Assembly (NCBI RefSeq): GCF_025211055.1
Contig: NZ_JAOARO010000087.1
Location: 124,001-188,000, forward strand
Source: Vallitalea sp.
Lineage (GTDB): Bacteria > Bacillota > Clostridia > Lachnospirales > Vallitaleaceae
Reading direction: 5' to 3'
Length of the DNA: 64,000 bases
The notes under the pieces were generated by a model. The model was given only the letters and a program-made list of their open reading frames with translations, searched no databases and was not told the DNA's origin. Of this stretch, positions 9,680 to 18,227 are shown piece after piece. A program made the position numbers and the translations under genes. How positions within the stretch are numbered: position 1 is the stretch's first letter; each line of letters starts with the position of its first letter.

Positions 9680-9710
9680 ATTAGTGGCTAGTTTTGCACT
9701 AGCCACTAAT
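9680..9710 (+). other. 12-bp perfect hairpin between flgE and flbD
   Basis: ATTAGTGGCTAG (9680-9691) pairs perfectly with CTAGCCACTAAT (9699-9710) around the loop TTTTGCA. It is followed by A-rich, not T-rich, sequence, so it is not a classical rightward terminator. Placement right after the hook gene suggests an mRNA 3'-end stabiliser or processing point. Confidence 0.7.
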
Positions 9711-9731
9711 AAAAAATTAAAAGGTGATTGT

Positions 9732-9923
9732 ATGATATATGTTACAAAGCTTAATAATGAGGAAATAGTCATTAATTCGGACTTGATAGAAGTCATAGAG
9801 GAAACACCTAATACTATAATAACTTTGACAACTGGTAAAAAAATCATAACAAAGGATTCAACTAAAGAGATTATAGATAAGGTTATTACATATAAAAGAA
9901 AAATTGGTATAGAAATTCAATAA
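9732..9923 (+). CDS. flbD: FlbD/SwrD family flagellar protein
   Basis: A 63-residue protein of the FlbD (SwrD) family. It starts MIYVTKLNNEEIVINSDLIE and contains the typical TPNTIITLTTGKKI segment. In Bacillus subtilis the homologue SwrD follows flgE and raises flagellar motor torque; here the gene also follows flgE and precedes motA and motB, consistent with a stator-related job. AAAGGTGATT directly upstream fixes ATG 9732; the open frame extends 16 codons further up, but through the flgE-flbD hairpin and without a site. Confidence 0.9.
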   Translation: MIYVTKLNNEEIVINSDLIEVIEETPNTIITLTTGKKIITKDSTKEIIDKVITYKRKIGIEIQ

Positions 9924-9944
9924 CCAATTATTCATAGATGCTTA

Positions 9945-10054
9945 TTGTTACTTTAGTAGGTTATTATATATTAAACTAATCTATAACCTTACTTAGTATA
10001 GAATAAATAGGCAATTAAGTTTCTGTATTAAATGGGTAAAAAAGATTGCCTATT
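9945..10054 (+). promoter_or_regulatory. Structured leader ahead of motA, with possible promoter
   Basis: Two adjacent stem-loops fill the 160-base gap. AGTAGGTTAT (9955-9964) pairs with ATAACCTTACT (9983-9993, one bulge). AATAGGCAA (10006-10014) pairs perfectly with TTGCCTATT (10046-10054). Neither has a T-run. A possible sigma-A promoter, TTGTTA (9945) then 16 bases then TATATT (9967), overlaps the first stem. I recognise no known riboswitch class here. Confidence 0.4.
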
Positions 10055-10084
10055 AACAAGAATTATTAAAGTGAGGTGAAAACG

Positions 10085-10882
10085 TTGGATTTAGCTACTA
10101 TTGGAGGTTTGGTCGCGGGTATTTTCTTTATTATCAGTTCAATACTTATGAAAGGGTCTTTATCAAGTTTCACTGATGCAGCTTCTGTAATGATTACCAT
10201 TGGTGGAGCATTCGCAGCGACTTTAATATCTTATTCTCTTTCTGATTTTATTAAATCCATCAAAGCTGCATCATTAGTATTTAAGAGTAAACAGCTTAAT
10301 GAAGGAGACATAATCAAAAAAATAATAGAATTATCTAATATTGCTAGAAAAGAAGGATTACTTGCATTAGAAGAAGCTGCAGAATCTATTGATGATGAAT
10401 TTATGAAAAAAGGTATTCTACTAATTGTAGATGGTACTGACCCTGAATTAGTAAGGAACATACTTGAAACAGAATTAGTATTTATCGAAGGCAGACATAA
10501 AAATGTTCAAAGCTTTTGGGAAAAAGTTGGAGAATTTGGTCCTGCTTGGGGTATGATAGGTACATTAATTGGACTTATCGCCATGTTAAAAACAATGAAT
10601 GATCCAAGTACAATTGGTGGTAATATGTCAGTTGCTTTGATAACTACATTGTACGGTTCTCTACTAGCCAATTTTATTGCATTACCATTTGCAAATAAAA
10701 TGAAAGTTATAAGTGAATCTGAAATACTTTTAAAAGAAGTTTCAATAGAAGGATTACTTTCTATTCAAGCAGGAGAAAACCCTCGAGTAATTGAAGAAAA
10801 ATTAAAAGCTTTCTTAGCTCCTAGCTTAAGAAATGAAATAAGTAAAAACCAAGATGGTGAAGAGGGTGAGATAAATGGGTAG
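10085..10882 (+). CDS. motA: Flagellar stator protein MotA
   Basis: MotA is the ion-channel ring of the stator that pushes on FliG. Four membrane segments are evident, with the large cytoplasmic loop between the second and third. Conserved features include RKEGLLALEEAAE in that loop and GPAWGMIGTLIGLIAML, which carries the proline that couples ion flow to rotation. TTG 10085 (MDLATIGGLVAG) is preferred over GTG 10076, because GAGGTG at 10073-10078 serves TTG and would cover the GTG. Its end overlaps motB by 8 bases. Whether protons or sodium drive it cannot be told from this reading. Confidence 0.95.
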   Translation: MDLATIGGLVAGIFFIISSILMKGSLSSFTDAASVMITIGGAFAATLISYSLSDFIKSIKAASLVFKSKQLNEGDIIKKIIELSNIARKEGLLALEEAAESIDDEFMKKGILLIVDGTDPELVRNILETELVFIEGRHKNVQSFWEKVGEFGPAWGMIGTLIGLIAMLKTMNDPSTIGGNMSVALITTLYGSLLANFIALPFANKMKVISESEILLKEVSIEGLLSIQAGENPRVIEEKLKAFLAPSLRNEISKNQDGEEGEING

Positions 10883-11690
10883 AAAGAGAAAGACAGATGA
10901 AGGTAAATCTGGTTCACCAGCTTGGATGAGTACATATGGAGATTTAGTTACCCTATTACTTTGTTTTTTTGTTTTGCTTTTTTCAATGTCAAGTATTGAT
11001 GTTGCGAAATTCAAAGCTGCTATGAGCTCTTTTAAGAACCAAATAGATATTATGCCTGGAGGTACTTCACTTACAGATAATGAATTAATATCTAATGGCA
11101 TAAGTCAGATAAATGGTCTTAAGACTATATTTGATAATAAAGTACCATTAGAAGAAGAAGGTGAAGAAGATGCTGATATAACTAAGAGTAAACTAAAAGA
11201 AGCTAAAAAAGATGCAGAAGAAATTAACGAGTACTTAAAAAAAGAAGGATACGAAAACGAAGTTGAAGTAGAGTACAATTCAAATATTATTAAGCTTACT
11301 ATTGAAGGCGAGATATTATTTGAGAGTGGACATGCTGAATTAACTCCTGATGCTGTTAAATTAGTTGATGTTATATCTGTAAAAGTAAAGGAATTATTAG
11401 CAGATAAAACAATACAGATAGAAGGTCATACAGATAATAGACCAATCAATACCGTTAGATATCCTAGTAACTGGGAACTATCCCAAGCTAGAGCCATAGC
11501 GGTTGGATATAGATTGATAAAAGAACATAATATTGACCCTTCTAAAATTGCCGCTACGGGTTACGGAGAATATCGTCCATTAATAGACAACAGTACACCC
11601 GAAGGGCGTGCTATAAATAGGCGAGTAGAGATTAAGCTTGTTAGTGAGGAGTATAAAAATATTGATGAGCTTAACGAAGTAGAAGAATAG
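10875..11690 (+). CDS. motB: Flagellar stator protein MotB
   Basis: MotB anchors the stator to peptidoglycan and carries the ion-binding aspartate. After a short basic N terminus comes WMSTYGDLVTLLLCFFVLLF, a plug and membrane helix in which Asp23 is the expected ion-binding residue. A charged linker of about 100 residues leads to an OmpA-like peptidoglycan-binding domain with IEGHTDNRPI and NWELSQARA (about residues 135-255). Start overlap with motA implies coupled translation. Stator genes inside the fla/che operon differ from B. subtilis, where motAB lie elsewhere. Confidence 0.96.
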   Translation: MGRKRKTDEGKSGSPAWMSTYGDLVTLLLCFFVLLFSMSSIDVAKFKAAMSSFKNQIDIMPGGTSLTDNELISNGISQINGLKTIFDNKVPLEEEGEEDADITKSKLKEAKKDAEEINEYLKKEGYENEVEVEYNSNIIKLTIEGEILFESGHAELTPDAVKLVDVISVKVKELLADKTIQIEGHTDNRPINTVRYPSNWELSQARAIAVGYRLIKEHNIDPSKIAATGYGEYRPLIDNSTPEGRAINRRVEIKLVSEEYKNIDELNEVEE

Positions 11691-11700
11691 AGGTGAACTA

Positions 11701-12207
11701 ATGGCAAAGGAAAAAAAAGTCAAAACGAAAAGTGAAAAAGATAATGGAAAATTAGTATTAATGATTGGAGTAATTATGATTGTTTGTTCTGTAATTCTAT
11801 TAGGTATATCAGTATTTATTTTGAAACCTACAGGAAACTCAGATGAAGTAGAACAAGTAAAAGATCCAGATAAGATACCTCTAAGTCAGAAAGAAAGTTA
11901 TGAAACAGATAATATTATAGTTATCTTACCTTCCAAAGATAATCCTGAAAAACGTACTAGTTTTACTTTTTATGTAGGATTCGTACTAGATAAGAAGAGC
12001 AAAGAACTAAAAGATACAATTACTTTACTAGAAGAAAGTAAAGGCTTAATAAAATCTAGAATTTCAGTATTGTTAAGTGATAATTATTCAGAAGATATAA
12101 AAGACAATCAACAAGTGCTAGCTGATGAGATATTTAATATGATGATTGAAATGTTAGATACAGATGCTCTTGTAGAAGTATATATTAGAGATTTCCTATA
12201 TAGATAA
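11701..12207 (+). CDS. fliL: Flagellar basal body-associated protein FliL
   Basis: FliL is a single-pass membrane protein that rings the stator and supports its function. The 168-residue protein has a basic N terminus, one membrane helix (about residues 18-40) and an extracytoplasmic domain with the FliL-like strand and helix pattern (FTFYVGFVLDKKSKEL) and C-terminal VEVYIRDFLYR. AGAGGTGAACTA places the start at 11701. Context between motB and fliM is classical. The sequence is divergent, so identity rests on architecture plus position. Confidence 0.88.
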   Translation: MAKEKKVKTKSEKDNGKLVLMIGVIMIVCSVILLGISVFILKPTGNSDEVEQVKDPDKIPLSQKESYETDNIIVILPSKDNPEKRTSFTFYVGFVLDKKSKELKDTITLLEESKGLIKSRISVLLSDNYSEDIKDNQQVLADEIFNMMIEMLDTDALVEVYIRDFLYR

Positions 12208-12237
12208 ATTAATACACTTACTGTAGGAGGTGAGGAT

Positions 12238-13221
12238 ATGGGTGAAGTCTTATCACAACACGAAATTGATGATTTGTTGAATGCATTAAATACTGGTGAA
12301 TTAGACGTAGATGAATATCGTTCTAATGCTAATGAAAAACAAATTAAAGATTATGATTTTGCTAGACCATCAAAATTTTCAAAAGAACAGCTAAGAACAT
12401 TAGAAATAATTTTTGAACATTATGCAAGATTAATTTCTACGACTTTACCTGCATACTTAAGAACTGCGACGCAAGTGGATGTTGTAAATTCTGAAGCAAT
12501 TTCGTATTCTGAGTTTGCAAATGCATTATCAAATCCTATATTATTAGGAGTTGTTGATTTTTCGCCGTTAAAGGGGTCATTTGTTGTTGATTTATCAGTA
12601 AATATAGGGTATGCTATTATTGATAGATTGCTTGGTGGAAAGGGAGAACCACTTGATAGAGAGAGAGATTTTTCAGAGATAGAAGTTCTATTGATAGAAA
12701 AAATATTAGTTATTTGTATACAAAATATGAGAGAGCCTTGGAAAAATGTTGTGGAACTATCTCCTAGATTAGAGAAGATAGAAACTAATTCCCAATTTGC
12801 TCAAGTAATATCTCCAACTGATGTAGTTGCCCTTATTACATTAAGTATTAAAATAGGGCCAGTAGAAGGTTTAATGAATTTTTGTATACCATATTTATGT
12901 TTAGAACCAATTATGGATAAGTTAAATACGAAATATTGGTTCTCAACAATACAAAAGACCAATGAAGAATTATATAAAGAAATCATTGAACATCAAATAG
13001 ATAATGTTAAAATACCAATAAAAGCAGTTCTTGGCAAATCTAGTATATCAGTAAATGATTTTGTTAATCTTCAAAAAGGAGATATTATTAAACTTAACAA
13101 TAAAGTAGATTCTGAAATGGAAGTCTACGTAGGGAACATCAAAAAGTTCAAAGGAAAACCTGGTATTTTTAATCATAAAAATGCTATAAAAATAACTTCT
13201 ATTATTAGGGAGGAGGAATAA
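12238..13221 (+). CDS. fliM: Flagellar motor switch protein FliM
   Basis: FliM builds the middle of the C ring and binds phosphorylated CheY. The N-terminal CheY-binding peptide is present (LSQHEIDDLLNAL, residues 5-17). The CheC-like middle domain contains DFARPSKFSKEQLRTLEIIF and YSEFANALSNP. The C-terminal SpoA-type domain (about residues 255-325) matches FliN. The GGAGGTGAGG site at 12226-12235 sets the start. The fliY gene follows after 3 bases, and it also starts with a CheY-binding peptide. Confidence 0.96.
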   Translation: MGEVLSQHEIDDLLNALNTGELDVDEYRSNANEKQIKDYDFARPSKFSKEQLRTLEIIFEHYARLISTTLPAYLRTATQVDVVNSEAISYSEFANALSNPILLGVVDFSPLKGSFVVDLSVNIGYAIIDRLLGGKGEPLDRERDFSEIEVLLIEKILVICIQNMREPWKNVVELSPRLEKIETNSQFAQVISPTDVVALITLSIKIGPVEGLMNFCIPYLCLEPIMDKLNTKYWFSTIQKTNEELYKEIIEHQIDNVKIPIKAVLGKSSISVNDFVNLQKGDIIKLNNKVDSEMEVYVGNIKKFKGKPGIFNHKNAIKITSIIREEE

Positions 13222-13224
13222 GCA

Positions 13225-14406
13225 ATGGATGAAATGCTATCTCAAGAGGAAATAAATGCCCTTTTAGAGGGATTAGATGACACAAGTAGCAGTAGTGAAG
13301 GATCAGAGTATAAATTAGATGATACTGAGAAAGATGCAATTGGTGAAATATCAAATATAAGTATGGGAACTGCTGCAACAACATTATTTTCTTTAGTAAA
13401 TCAAAAAGTTGTAATTACAACACCAACAGTTTCAGTTTCTAACTGGAAAGATCTATCTAAGGATTTTGTTAAGCCATGTGTTGCTATTCAAATTGTATAT
13501 AAAGAAGGTTTGGAAGGAACTAATTTATTAATACTTCACGAAGATGATGTAAAAATTATTGCAGATTTAATGATGGGTGGTGAAGGTATAAGTACTAGTG
13601 CACCATTATCAGATCTTCATCTTAGCGCAATAAGTGAAGCTATGAATCAAATGATAGGTTCAGCAGCAACTTCCATGTCTTCTATGTTTGCTAAGAAAAT
13701 TGATATTAATCCTCCTTCATCAAATATTGTGGATTTTAATGTAGAAGAATCAGAAGAATTTGCTGAATTTCTTAACAAAGAATTCCTAAAGGTATCTTTT
13801 AAGATGCAAATAGGTGATTTGGTTGATAGTGAAATGATGCAGTTATACCCAATGGAATTTGCAAAAGATATATATGAGAATTTTATGGCTTGTCAAGAAG
13901 TAGCTGAGGTAGAAGAAGAGACGAAAGAAGCAACAGAAGAACAAATACCAAAAGAAAAACAAATACCAGAAAAAAAACCTGTTGAACCTACTCCTAACAA
14001 GCAGATGTCTAATCAAAGAATGCAAATGCCTAACCAAACGAGTGGTTATAGCAATATGTTTAATCAAGGTTCGGAAAATCAATTTAGAAATATTGATGTG
14101 CAACAGGCTCAATTCCAGGATTTTGATATTAATGCTGTAATGCAACAAAAAGAAAATATTGATTTAATAATGGATGTACCATTAGAAGTTACAGTTGAGC
14201 TAGGAAGAACTAGTAAACCAATTAAAGAAATACTAGAATTTGCACCTGGTACAATAATTGAGCTTAAAAAACTAGCCGGCGAACCAATTGATGTATTAGT
14301 CAATGGAAAAAATGTTGCAAAAGGTGAAGTAGTTGTTATTGATGAAAATTTTGGTATTAGGATTACCGATATCATTAAAAACAACCACCAAAGCCTAATT
14401 AATTAA
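13225..14406 (+). CDS. fliY: Motor switch phosphatase FliY (FliN-type)
   Basis: FliY combines a CheY-P phosphatase with the FliN subunit of the C ring. The order is: N-terminal CheY-binding peptide ([14 protein letters not shown]), a CheC-like domain with two active-site repeats ([14 protein letters not shown] and [15 protein letters not shown]), a linker of about 90 residues rich in Glu, Pro, Gln, Asn and Met (about 230-310), and a C-terminal FliN/SpoA domain ([20 protein letters not shown] onward). It removes phosphate from CheY at the motor. The linker looks low complexity and is likely disordered. Confidence 0.95.
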   Translation: MDEMLSQEEINALLEGLDDTSSSSEGSEYKLDDTEKDAIGEISNISMGTAATTLFSLVNQKVVITTPTVSVSNWKDLSKDFVKPCVAIQIVYKEGLEGTNLLILHEDDVKIIADLMMGGEGISTSAPLSDLHLSAISEAMNQMIGSAATSMSSMFAKKIDINPPSSNIVDFNVEESEEFAEFLNKEFLKVSFKMQIGDLVDSEMMQLYPMEFAKDIYENFMACQEVAEVEEETKEATEEQIPKEKQIPEKKPVEPTPNKQMSNQRMQMPNQTSGYSNMFNQGSENQFRNIDVQQAQFQDFDINAVMQQKENIDLIMDVPLEVTVELGRTSKPIKEILEFAPGTIIELKKLAGEPIDVLVNGKNVAKGEVVVIDENFGIRITDIIKNNHQSLIN

Positions 14407-14429
14407 TATTATTAAGAGGAGAGATTTCT

Positions 14430-14792
14430 ATGGGAAAGAATATTTTAATCGTTGATGATGCTGCTTTTATGAGAATGATGATAAAGGACATTTTAATCAA
14501 AAATGGATATAATGTTGTTGGAGAAGCAGAAAATGGAATGAAAGCTGTTGAAAAATATAATGAATTTAAACCTGATTTAGTAATTATGGATATCACAATG
14601 CCTGAGATGGATGGTATTGAAGCTGTTAAAACTATCAAAGGAAATGATAGTAATGCGGTAATAATAATGTGTTCTGCAATGGGACAGCAAGCTATGGTTA
14701 TTGAATCTATACAAGCCGGAGCAAAAGATTTTATTGTTAAGCCTTTCCAAGCGGAGCGTGTTATTGAAGCTGTTTCAAAAGTTATAGGATAA
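14430..14792 (+). CDS. cheY: Chemotaxis response regulator CheY
   Basis: A single receiver domain of 120 residues. Acidic pocket residues Asp9 and Asp10, phosphoacceptor Asp54 (VIMDITMPEMDG), Ser82 and Lys104 (FIVKPF) are all present, so it should be phosphorylated by CheA and bind FliM and FliY. The position between fliY and fliO is the same as in B. subtilis. AGAGGAGAG at 14415-14423 gives the start. No output domain is attached. Confidence 0.96.
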   Translation: MGKNILIVDDAAFMRMMIKDILIKNGYNVVGEAENGMKAVEKYNEFKPDLVIMDITMPEMDGIEAVKTIKGNDSNAVIIMCSAMGQQAMVIESIQAGAKDFIVKPFQAERVIEAVSKVIG

Positions 14793-14796
14793 TCAT

Positions 14797-15162
14797 ATGA
14801 CTACATGTTATCTATATACAGGACAAAGTGAATGGTGGCAAGTTATAGTTTTATTGGTATTATTTATTTTAGTATTAGTTGGAGCTTATTATGTAACAAG
14901 GTTATTTGGAAGATTTCAGATTAAAAAAGGGTCTAGCCAAAATATACATCAGCTTGAGTCTATTTCAGTTGGGCCTCAAAAATTCATTCAATTAATAAAA
15001 ATTGGTGATGAATATATCTTGATAGGTATTACTAAAGATAAGATTACATTTCTTAAAGAGATAGATAAAAATGATATTGATTTAAGTAAATACAATAAAG
15101 AGAAGATTGCTCAAGTTACTCCATTTAATAAGCAACTTGAGAAATTTCTAGGTAAGAAATAA
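14797..15162 (+). CDS. fliO: Flagellar biosynthetic protein FliO
   Basis: FliO helps assemble the FliP ring of the export gate. The protein has 121 residues, one membrane helix (about 13-35, WWQVIVLLVLFILVLVGAYY) and a small cytoplasmic domain with ESISVGPQKFIQLIKIGDEYILIGI, the typical FliO/FliZ motif. No signal peptide precedes the helix, as in many Clostridia. The gene starts 4 bases after cheY with only a weak ribosome site (GGAT), so coupling to cheY translation is likely. Confidence 0.9.
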   Translation: MTTCYLYTGQSEWWQVIVLLVLFILVLVGAYYVTRLFGRFQIKKGSSQNIHQLESISVGPQKFIQLIKIGDEYILIGITKDKITFLKEIDKNDIDLSKYNKEKIAQVTPFNKQLEKFLGKK

Positions 15163-15186
15163 AATGTACATAATGGAGTAGATTTA

Positions 15187-15981
15187 ATGAGGCATATTAA
15201 ATTAAACATAAAACGAATAATGAGAATTATTTTATTAGTAAGTATTATCTATATTGTAACTTCATTTAACAATACTAAAGTATTTGCTACTGCTGATAGT
15301 CCAATTCCTTTTTCTATTGATCTTAATGTTAGTGCAGCAGAGAACGGAAAAGATGTGGTTAGCAGTTTACAAATTTTATTTATATTAACTTTAATTGCAT
15401 TAGCACCTTCTATTTTAGTGATGATGACATCGTTTACTAGAATAATAGTTGTGTTACACTTTGTACGATCGGCACTTGCTACTCAACAAACACCACCTAA
15501 TCAAGTACTAGTAGGGTTAGCATTATTTATTACCATGTTTGTTATGGCACCAGTAATATCCGATGTTAATGAAACAGCATTACAACCTTATTCGGCGGGA
15601 GAAATCTCCCAAGATGAAGCCATTAAAAAAGGATTGGAGCCTATAAGAAAATTTATGTTAAATCAAGTAAATGATAAGGATTTAGCGCTGTTTTTAGATA
15701 TTGCAGAGAGTAGAAGTGTTACTAAAATCGAAGATATTCCAACAAGCGTTCTAATTCCTGCTTTTATTATTAGTGAACTAAGAGCTGCTTTTATTATTGG
15801 ATTTTTAATATATATACCATTTATAGTTATAGATATGGTTGTAGCATCTACACTGATGTCAATGGGTATGATGATGCTTCCACCAGTTATGATTTCATTA
15901 CCTTTTAAATTATTACTCTTTATACTTGCAGATGGGTGGAATTTAATTATTGGTGAATTAGTTAAAACCATTAGACTATGA
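15187..15981 (+). CDS. fliP: Flagellar export gate protein FliP
   Basis: FliP forms the core pore of the flagellar type III export gate with FliQ and FliR. An N-terminal signal peptide (about residues 1-36) precedes a mature part with four membrane helices. Family signatures are clear: ALAPSILVMMTSFTRIIVVL, ATQQTPPNQVLVGLALF, and near the end MGMMMLPPVMISLPFKLLLF. Length 264 is usual for a FliP that keeps its signal sequence. GGAG at 15175-15178 supports ATG 15187. Confidence 0.97.
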   Translation: MRHIKLNIKRIMRIILLVSIIYIVTSFNNTKVFATADSPIPFSIDLNVSAAENGKDVVSSLQILFILTLIALAPSILVMMTSFTRIIVVLHFVRSALATQQTPPNQVLVGLALFITMFVMAPVISDVNETALQPYSAGEISQDEAIKKGLEPIRKFMLNQVNDKDLALFLDIAESRSVTKIEDIPTSVLIPAFIISELRAAFIIGFLIYIPFIVIDMVVASTLMSMGMMMLPPVMISLPFKLLLFILADGWNLIIGELVKTIRL

Positions 15982-16020
15982 TGAATGTTTTTGGCATAAT
16001 ATCGAAAGGATGGTTGTAGT

Positions 16021-16293
16021 ATGAACCAAGATATGATTATAGATGTAGCTAGGGAAGCTTTATTAACAGTTATAAGTGTAGCAGGTCCATTGTTATTATT
16101 GGCTTTAACAGTGGGATTATTAGTAAGTATATTTCAAACGGTTACATCTATACAAGAGCCTACTTTAGCTTTTGTACCTAAAATATTAGCTGTATTTCTT
16201 GGATTGGTTTTATTTGGACCTTGGATGCTTAATAAACTTTTAACACTAATTACAAGTTTATACTCTAAGTTTGGTTCATTTATAATTAATTAG
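16021..16293 (+). CDS. fliQ: Flagellar export gate protein FliQ
   Basis: FliQ is the small two-helix subunit that wraps the FliP-FliR pore. The 90-residue protein shows the typical AREALLTVISVAGPLLLLAL start and the loop FQTVTSIQEPTLAFVPKILA between two hydrophobic helices. AAAGGATGG at 16005-16013 gives the start. It lies between fliP and fliR as nearly always. Confidence 0.97.
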   Translation: MNQDMIIDVAREALLTVISVAGPLLLLALTVGLLVSIFQTVTSIQEPTLAFVPKILAVFLGLVLFGPWMLNKLLTLITSLYSKFGSFIIN

Positions 16294-16304
16294 GAGATTT
16301 TGCT

Positions 16305-17087
16305 ATGGAGTTACTATTAAACAATCCTTTTACATATTTAGATATATTTTTACTTATATTTGTTAGAATGATTAGCTTTTTTATATCGGTACCTTTGTTT
16401 GGTATTAGAACCATTCCTAAGACAGCCAAGATAGCTATGGCATTTTTCATGGCTATTATTATTATAAATCTAAATCCTATGGAGATAGATGTTACAAGTG
16501 CTAGTGTTTTACCTTATGCACTACTAGTCATTAAAGAATTTATAGTAGGATGGCTTATTGGCTTTGGAGCTTATTTGGCTTTTTCTATTATAACCTTAAC
16601 TGGACAATTAATAGACTATCAAATTGGATTTACAATGGTTAATGTTTTTGACCCATTAAGCCAAATTCAGTTAACAATTACAGGTAATCTATATTACTAC
16701 TTATTATTATTGATGATGTTAGCAACAAATACCCATTTTTTTCTCATAAAAGCTTTAACAGAAAGTTTTAAATGGATACCACTTGGAAAAGCAGTATTTA
16801 GACCTAGCTTATATACATCTGTTCTATCATTTTTTACAGAGTACTTTGTCATAGCTCTAAAAATAGCTGCTCCCATGATTGGTGTTATGCTTCTAATAAA
16901 CGTAGTACTAGGTATACTAGCTAGGGCTACTCCACAAATGAATATGTTTGTTGTGGGACTTCCACTTAAGCTAATGGTAGGATTAGTTGTTCTATTACTT
17001 ACATTATCCGTATTTCCAAATGTAAGTAAGTGGATATTTGATAGAATGTTAAGTTTTGTTGATCTGATTATAAAAGGAATGAGTTAA
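16305..17087 (+). CDS. fliR: Flagellar export gate protein FliR
   Basis: FliR completes the export-gate pore. The 260-residue protein is strongly hydrophobic with about six membrane helices. It carries signatures such as FVRMISFFISVPLFGIRTIP near the N terminus and GFTMVNVFDPLSQIQLTI in the middle. ATTAGGAGAT at 16292-16301 sets the start. FlhB follows after 4 bases; in some Clostridia the two are fused, but here they are separate. Confidence 0.96.
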   Translation: MELLLNNPFTYLDIFLLIFVRMISFFISVPLFGIRTIPKTAKIAMAFFMAIIIINLNPMEIDVTSASVLPYALLVIKEFIVGWLIGFGAYLAFSIITLTGQLIDYQIGFTMVNVFDPLSQIQLTITGNLYYYLLLLMMLATNTHFFLIKALTESFKWIPLGKAVFRPSLYTSVLSFFTEYFVIALKIAAPMIGVMLLINVVLGILARATPQMNMFVVGLPLKLMVGLVVLLLTLSVFPNVSKWIFDRMLSFVDLIIKGMS

Positions 17088-17091
17088 TAAG

Positions 17092-18222
17092 ATGGTCTAT
17101 TTTCTGGAAAAAAAAATTGTTATAGATTATAATCTTCAATTTTTTGCTGGAAGTAATGATGGTGGAGAAAAAACTGAAAAACCTACAGAACGTAAAAGGA
17201 CAAAAGCCAGAGAAGAAGGACAAGTTGCAAAAAGCATGGAAGTAACAACTGCGCTAATGTTAGTAATAATGTTTTCTGCGATTAAGTTATTTACTCCTTA
17301 TATATATGAAAAACTACAGAATATGTATAAACATATATACTCAAAATTTAAACTAGCAACTGATGAGTTAACTATAAATTTTACTGTAGAAATAGTTAGA
17401 TATACTCTTACTGGTATATTAGAAATATTACTTCCTTTTTTTGCTATTGTAGTAACAATTGGTTTGGTTGGTAATTTTCTTCAAGTTGGATGGAAACCAT
17501 CAGCAAAAACAATGAAGCCGAAATTCAATAAATTAAGTCCTTTACAAGGTTTTAAAAGACTCTTTTCATTACGTTCATTAATGGAATTGTTTAAGGCATT
17601 GCTTAAAATAAGTATAATTATAGTTATTGTTTACTTCAGTATCAAAGGGAAAGAAGATCTTATACTATTAGTATATGATTTATCATTGCTTGATGGATTA
17701 AAATTGATGACTGACTTAGCTCTTGATATTGGTATTAAAGTAGGAGCATTTTATATTATTGTTGCTGTTGTTGACTACATATATCAAAGATATTCTTTGG
17801 AAAAACAATTAAAGATGACAAAACAAGAAGTTAAACAAGAGTATAAAGAAACAGAAGGTAATCCAGAAATCAAATCAAAAATTCGTCAGAAAATGCGAGA
17901 GGCTTCAATGAAGAGAATGATGCAAGATTTACCTAATGCAGATGTAATTATTACGAATCCAACACATTTTGCTGTTGCTATAAAATATGATAATGAAAAG
18001 TCATTAGCCCCTGTGGTAATAGCAAAGGGTGTTGATATATTAGCAGCAAAGATTAAAAGTGTAGCTATTGATAATGATATAGAAATTGTTGAGAATAAAC
18101 CTTTAGCTAGGACTTTGTATTATACGGTTGATATAGGTAACGAAATACCTTCAGAGTTATATCAAACTGTAGCAGAGGTATTAGCATTTGTATACAATCT
18201 TAAAAAGAATAAGGAGGGCTAG
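17092..18222 (+). CDS. flhB: Export gate substrate-specificity switch FlhB
   Basis: FlhB controls which substrates the export gate accepts and cleaves itself when the hook is finished. A short N-terminal lead ending NLQFFAG precedes GEKTEKPTERKRTKAREEGQ, then four membrane helices and a cytoplasmic domain with the autocleavage site NPTH at residues 289-292. Conserved KYD and ENKPLARTLY follow, so self-processing should work. Ribosome-site evidence at 17092 is weak; AAAGGAATG lies about 14 bases upstream in fliR, and coupling to fliR is plausible. Confidence 0.96.
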   Translation: MVYFLEKKIVIDYNLQFFAGSNDGGEKTEKPTERKRTKAREEGQVAKSMEVTTALMLVIMFSAIKLFTPYIYEKLQNMYKHIYSKFKLATDELTINFTVEIVRYTLTGILEILLPFFAIVVTIGLVGNFLQVGWKPSAKTMKPKFNKLSPLQGFKRLFSLRSLMELFKALLKISIIIVIVYFSIKGKEDLILLVYDLSLLDGLKLMTDLALDIGIKVGAFYIIVAVVDYIYQRYSLEKQLKMTKQEVKQEYKETEGNPEIKSKIRQKMREASMKRMMQDLPNADVIITNPTHFAVAIKYDNEKSLAPVVIAKGVDILAAKIKSVAIDNDIEIVENKPLARTLYYTVDIGNEIPSELYQTVAEVLAFVYNLKKNKEG

Positions 18223-18227
18223 GCATT

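Noticed and set aside
9924..10084. c-di-GMP (GEMM) riboswitch upstream of motA
   Set aside because: The gap is structured, but the conserved GEMM core sequence is not there.
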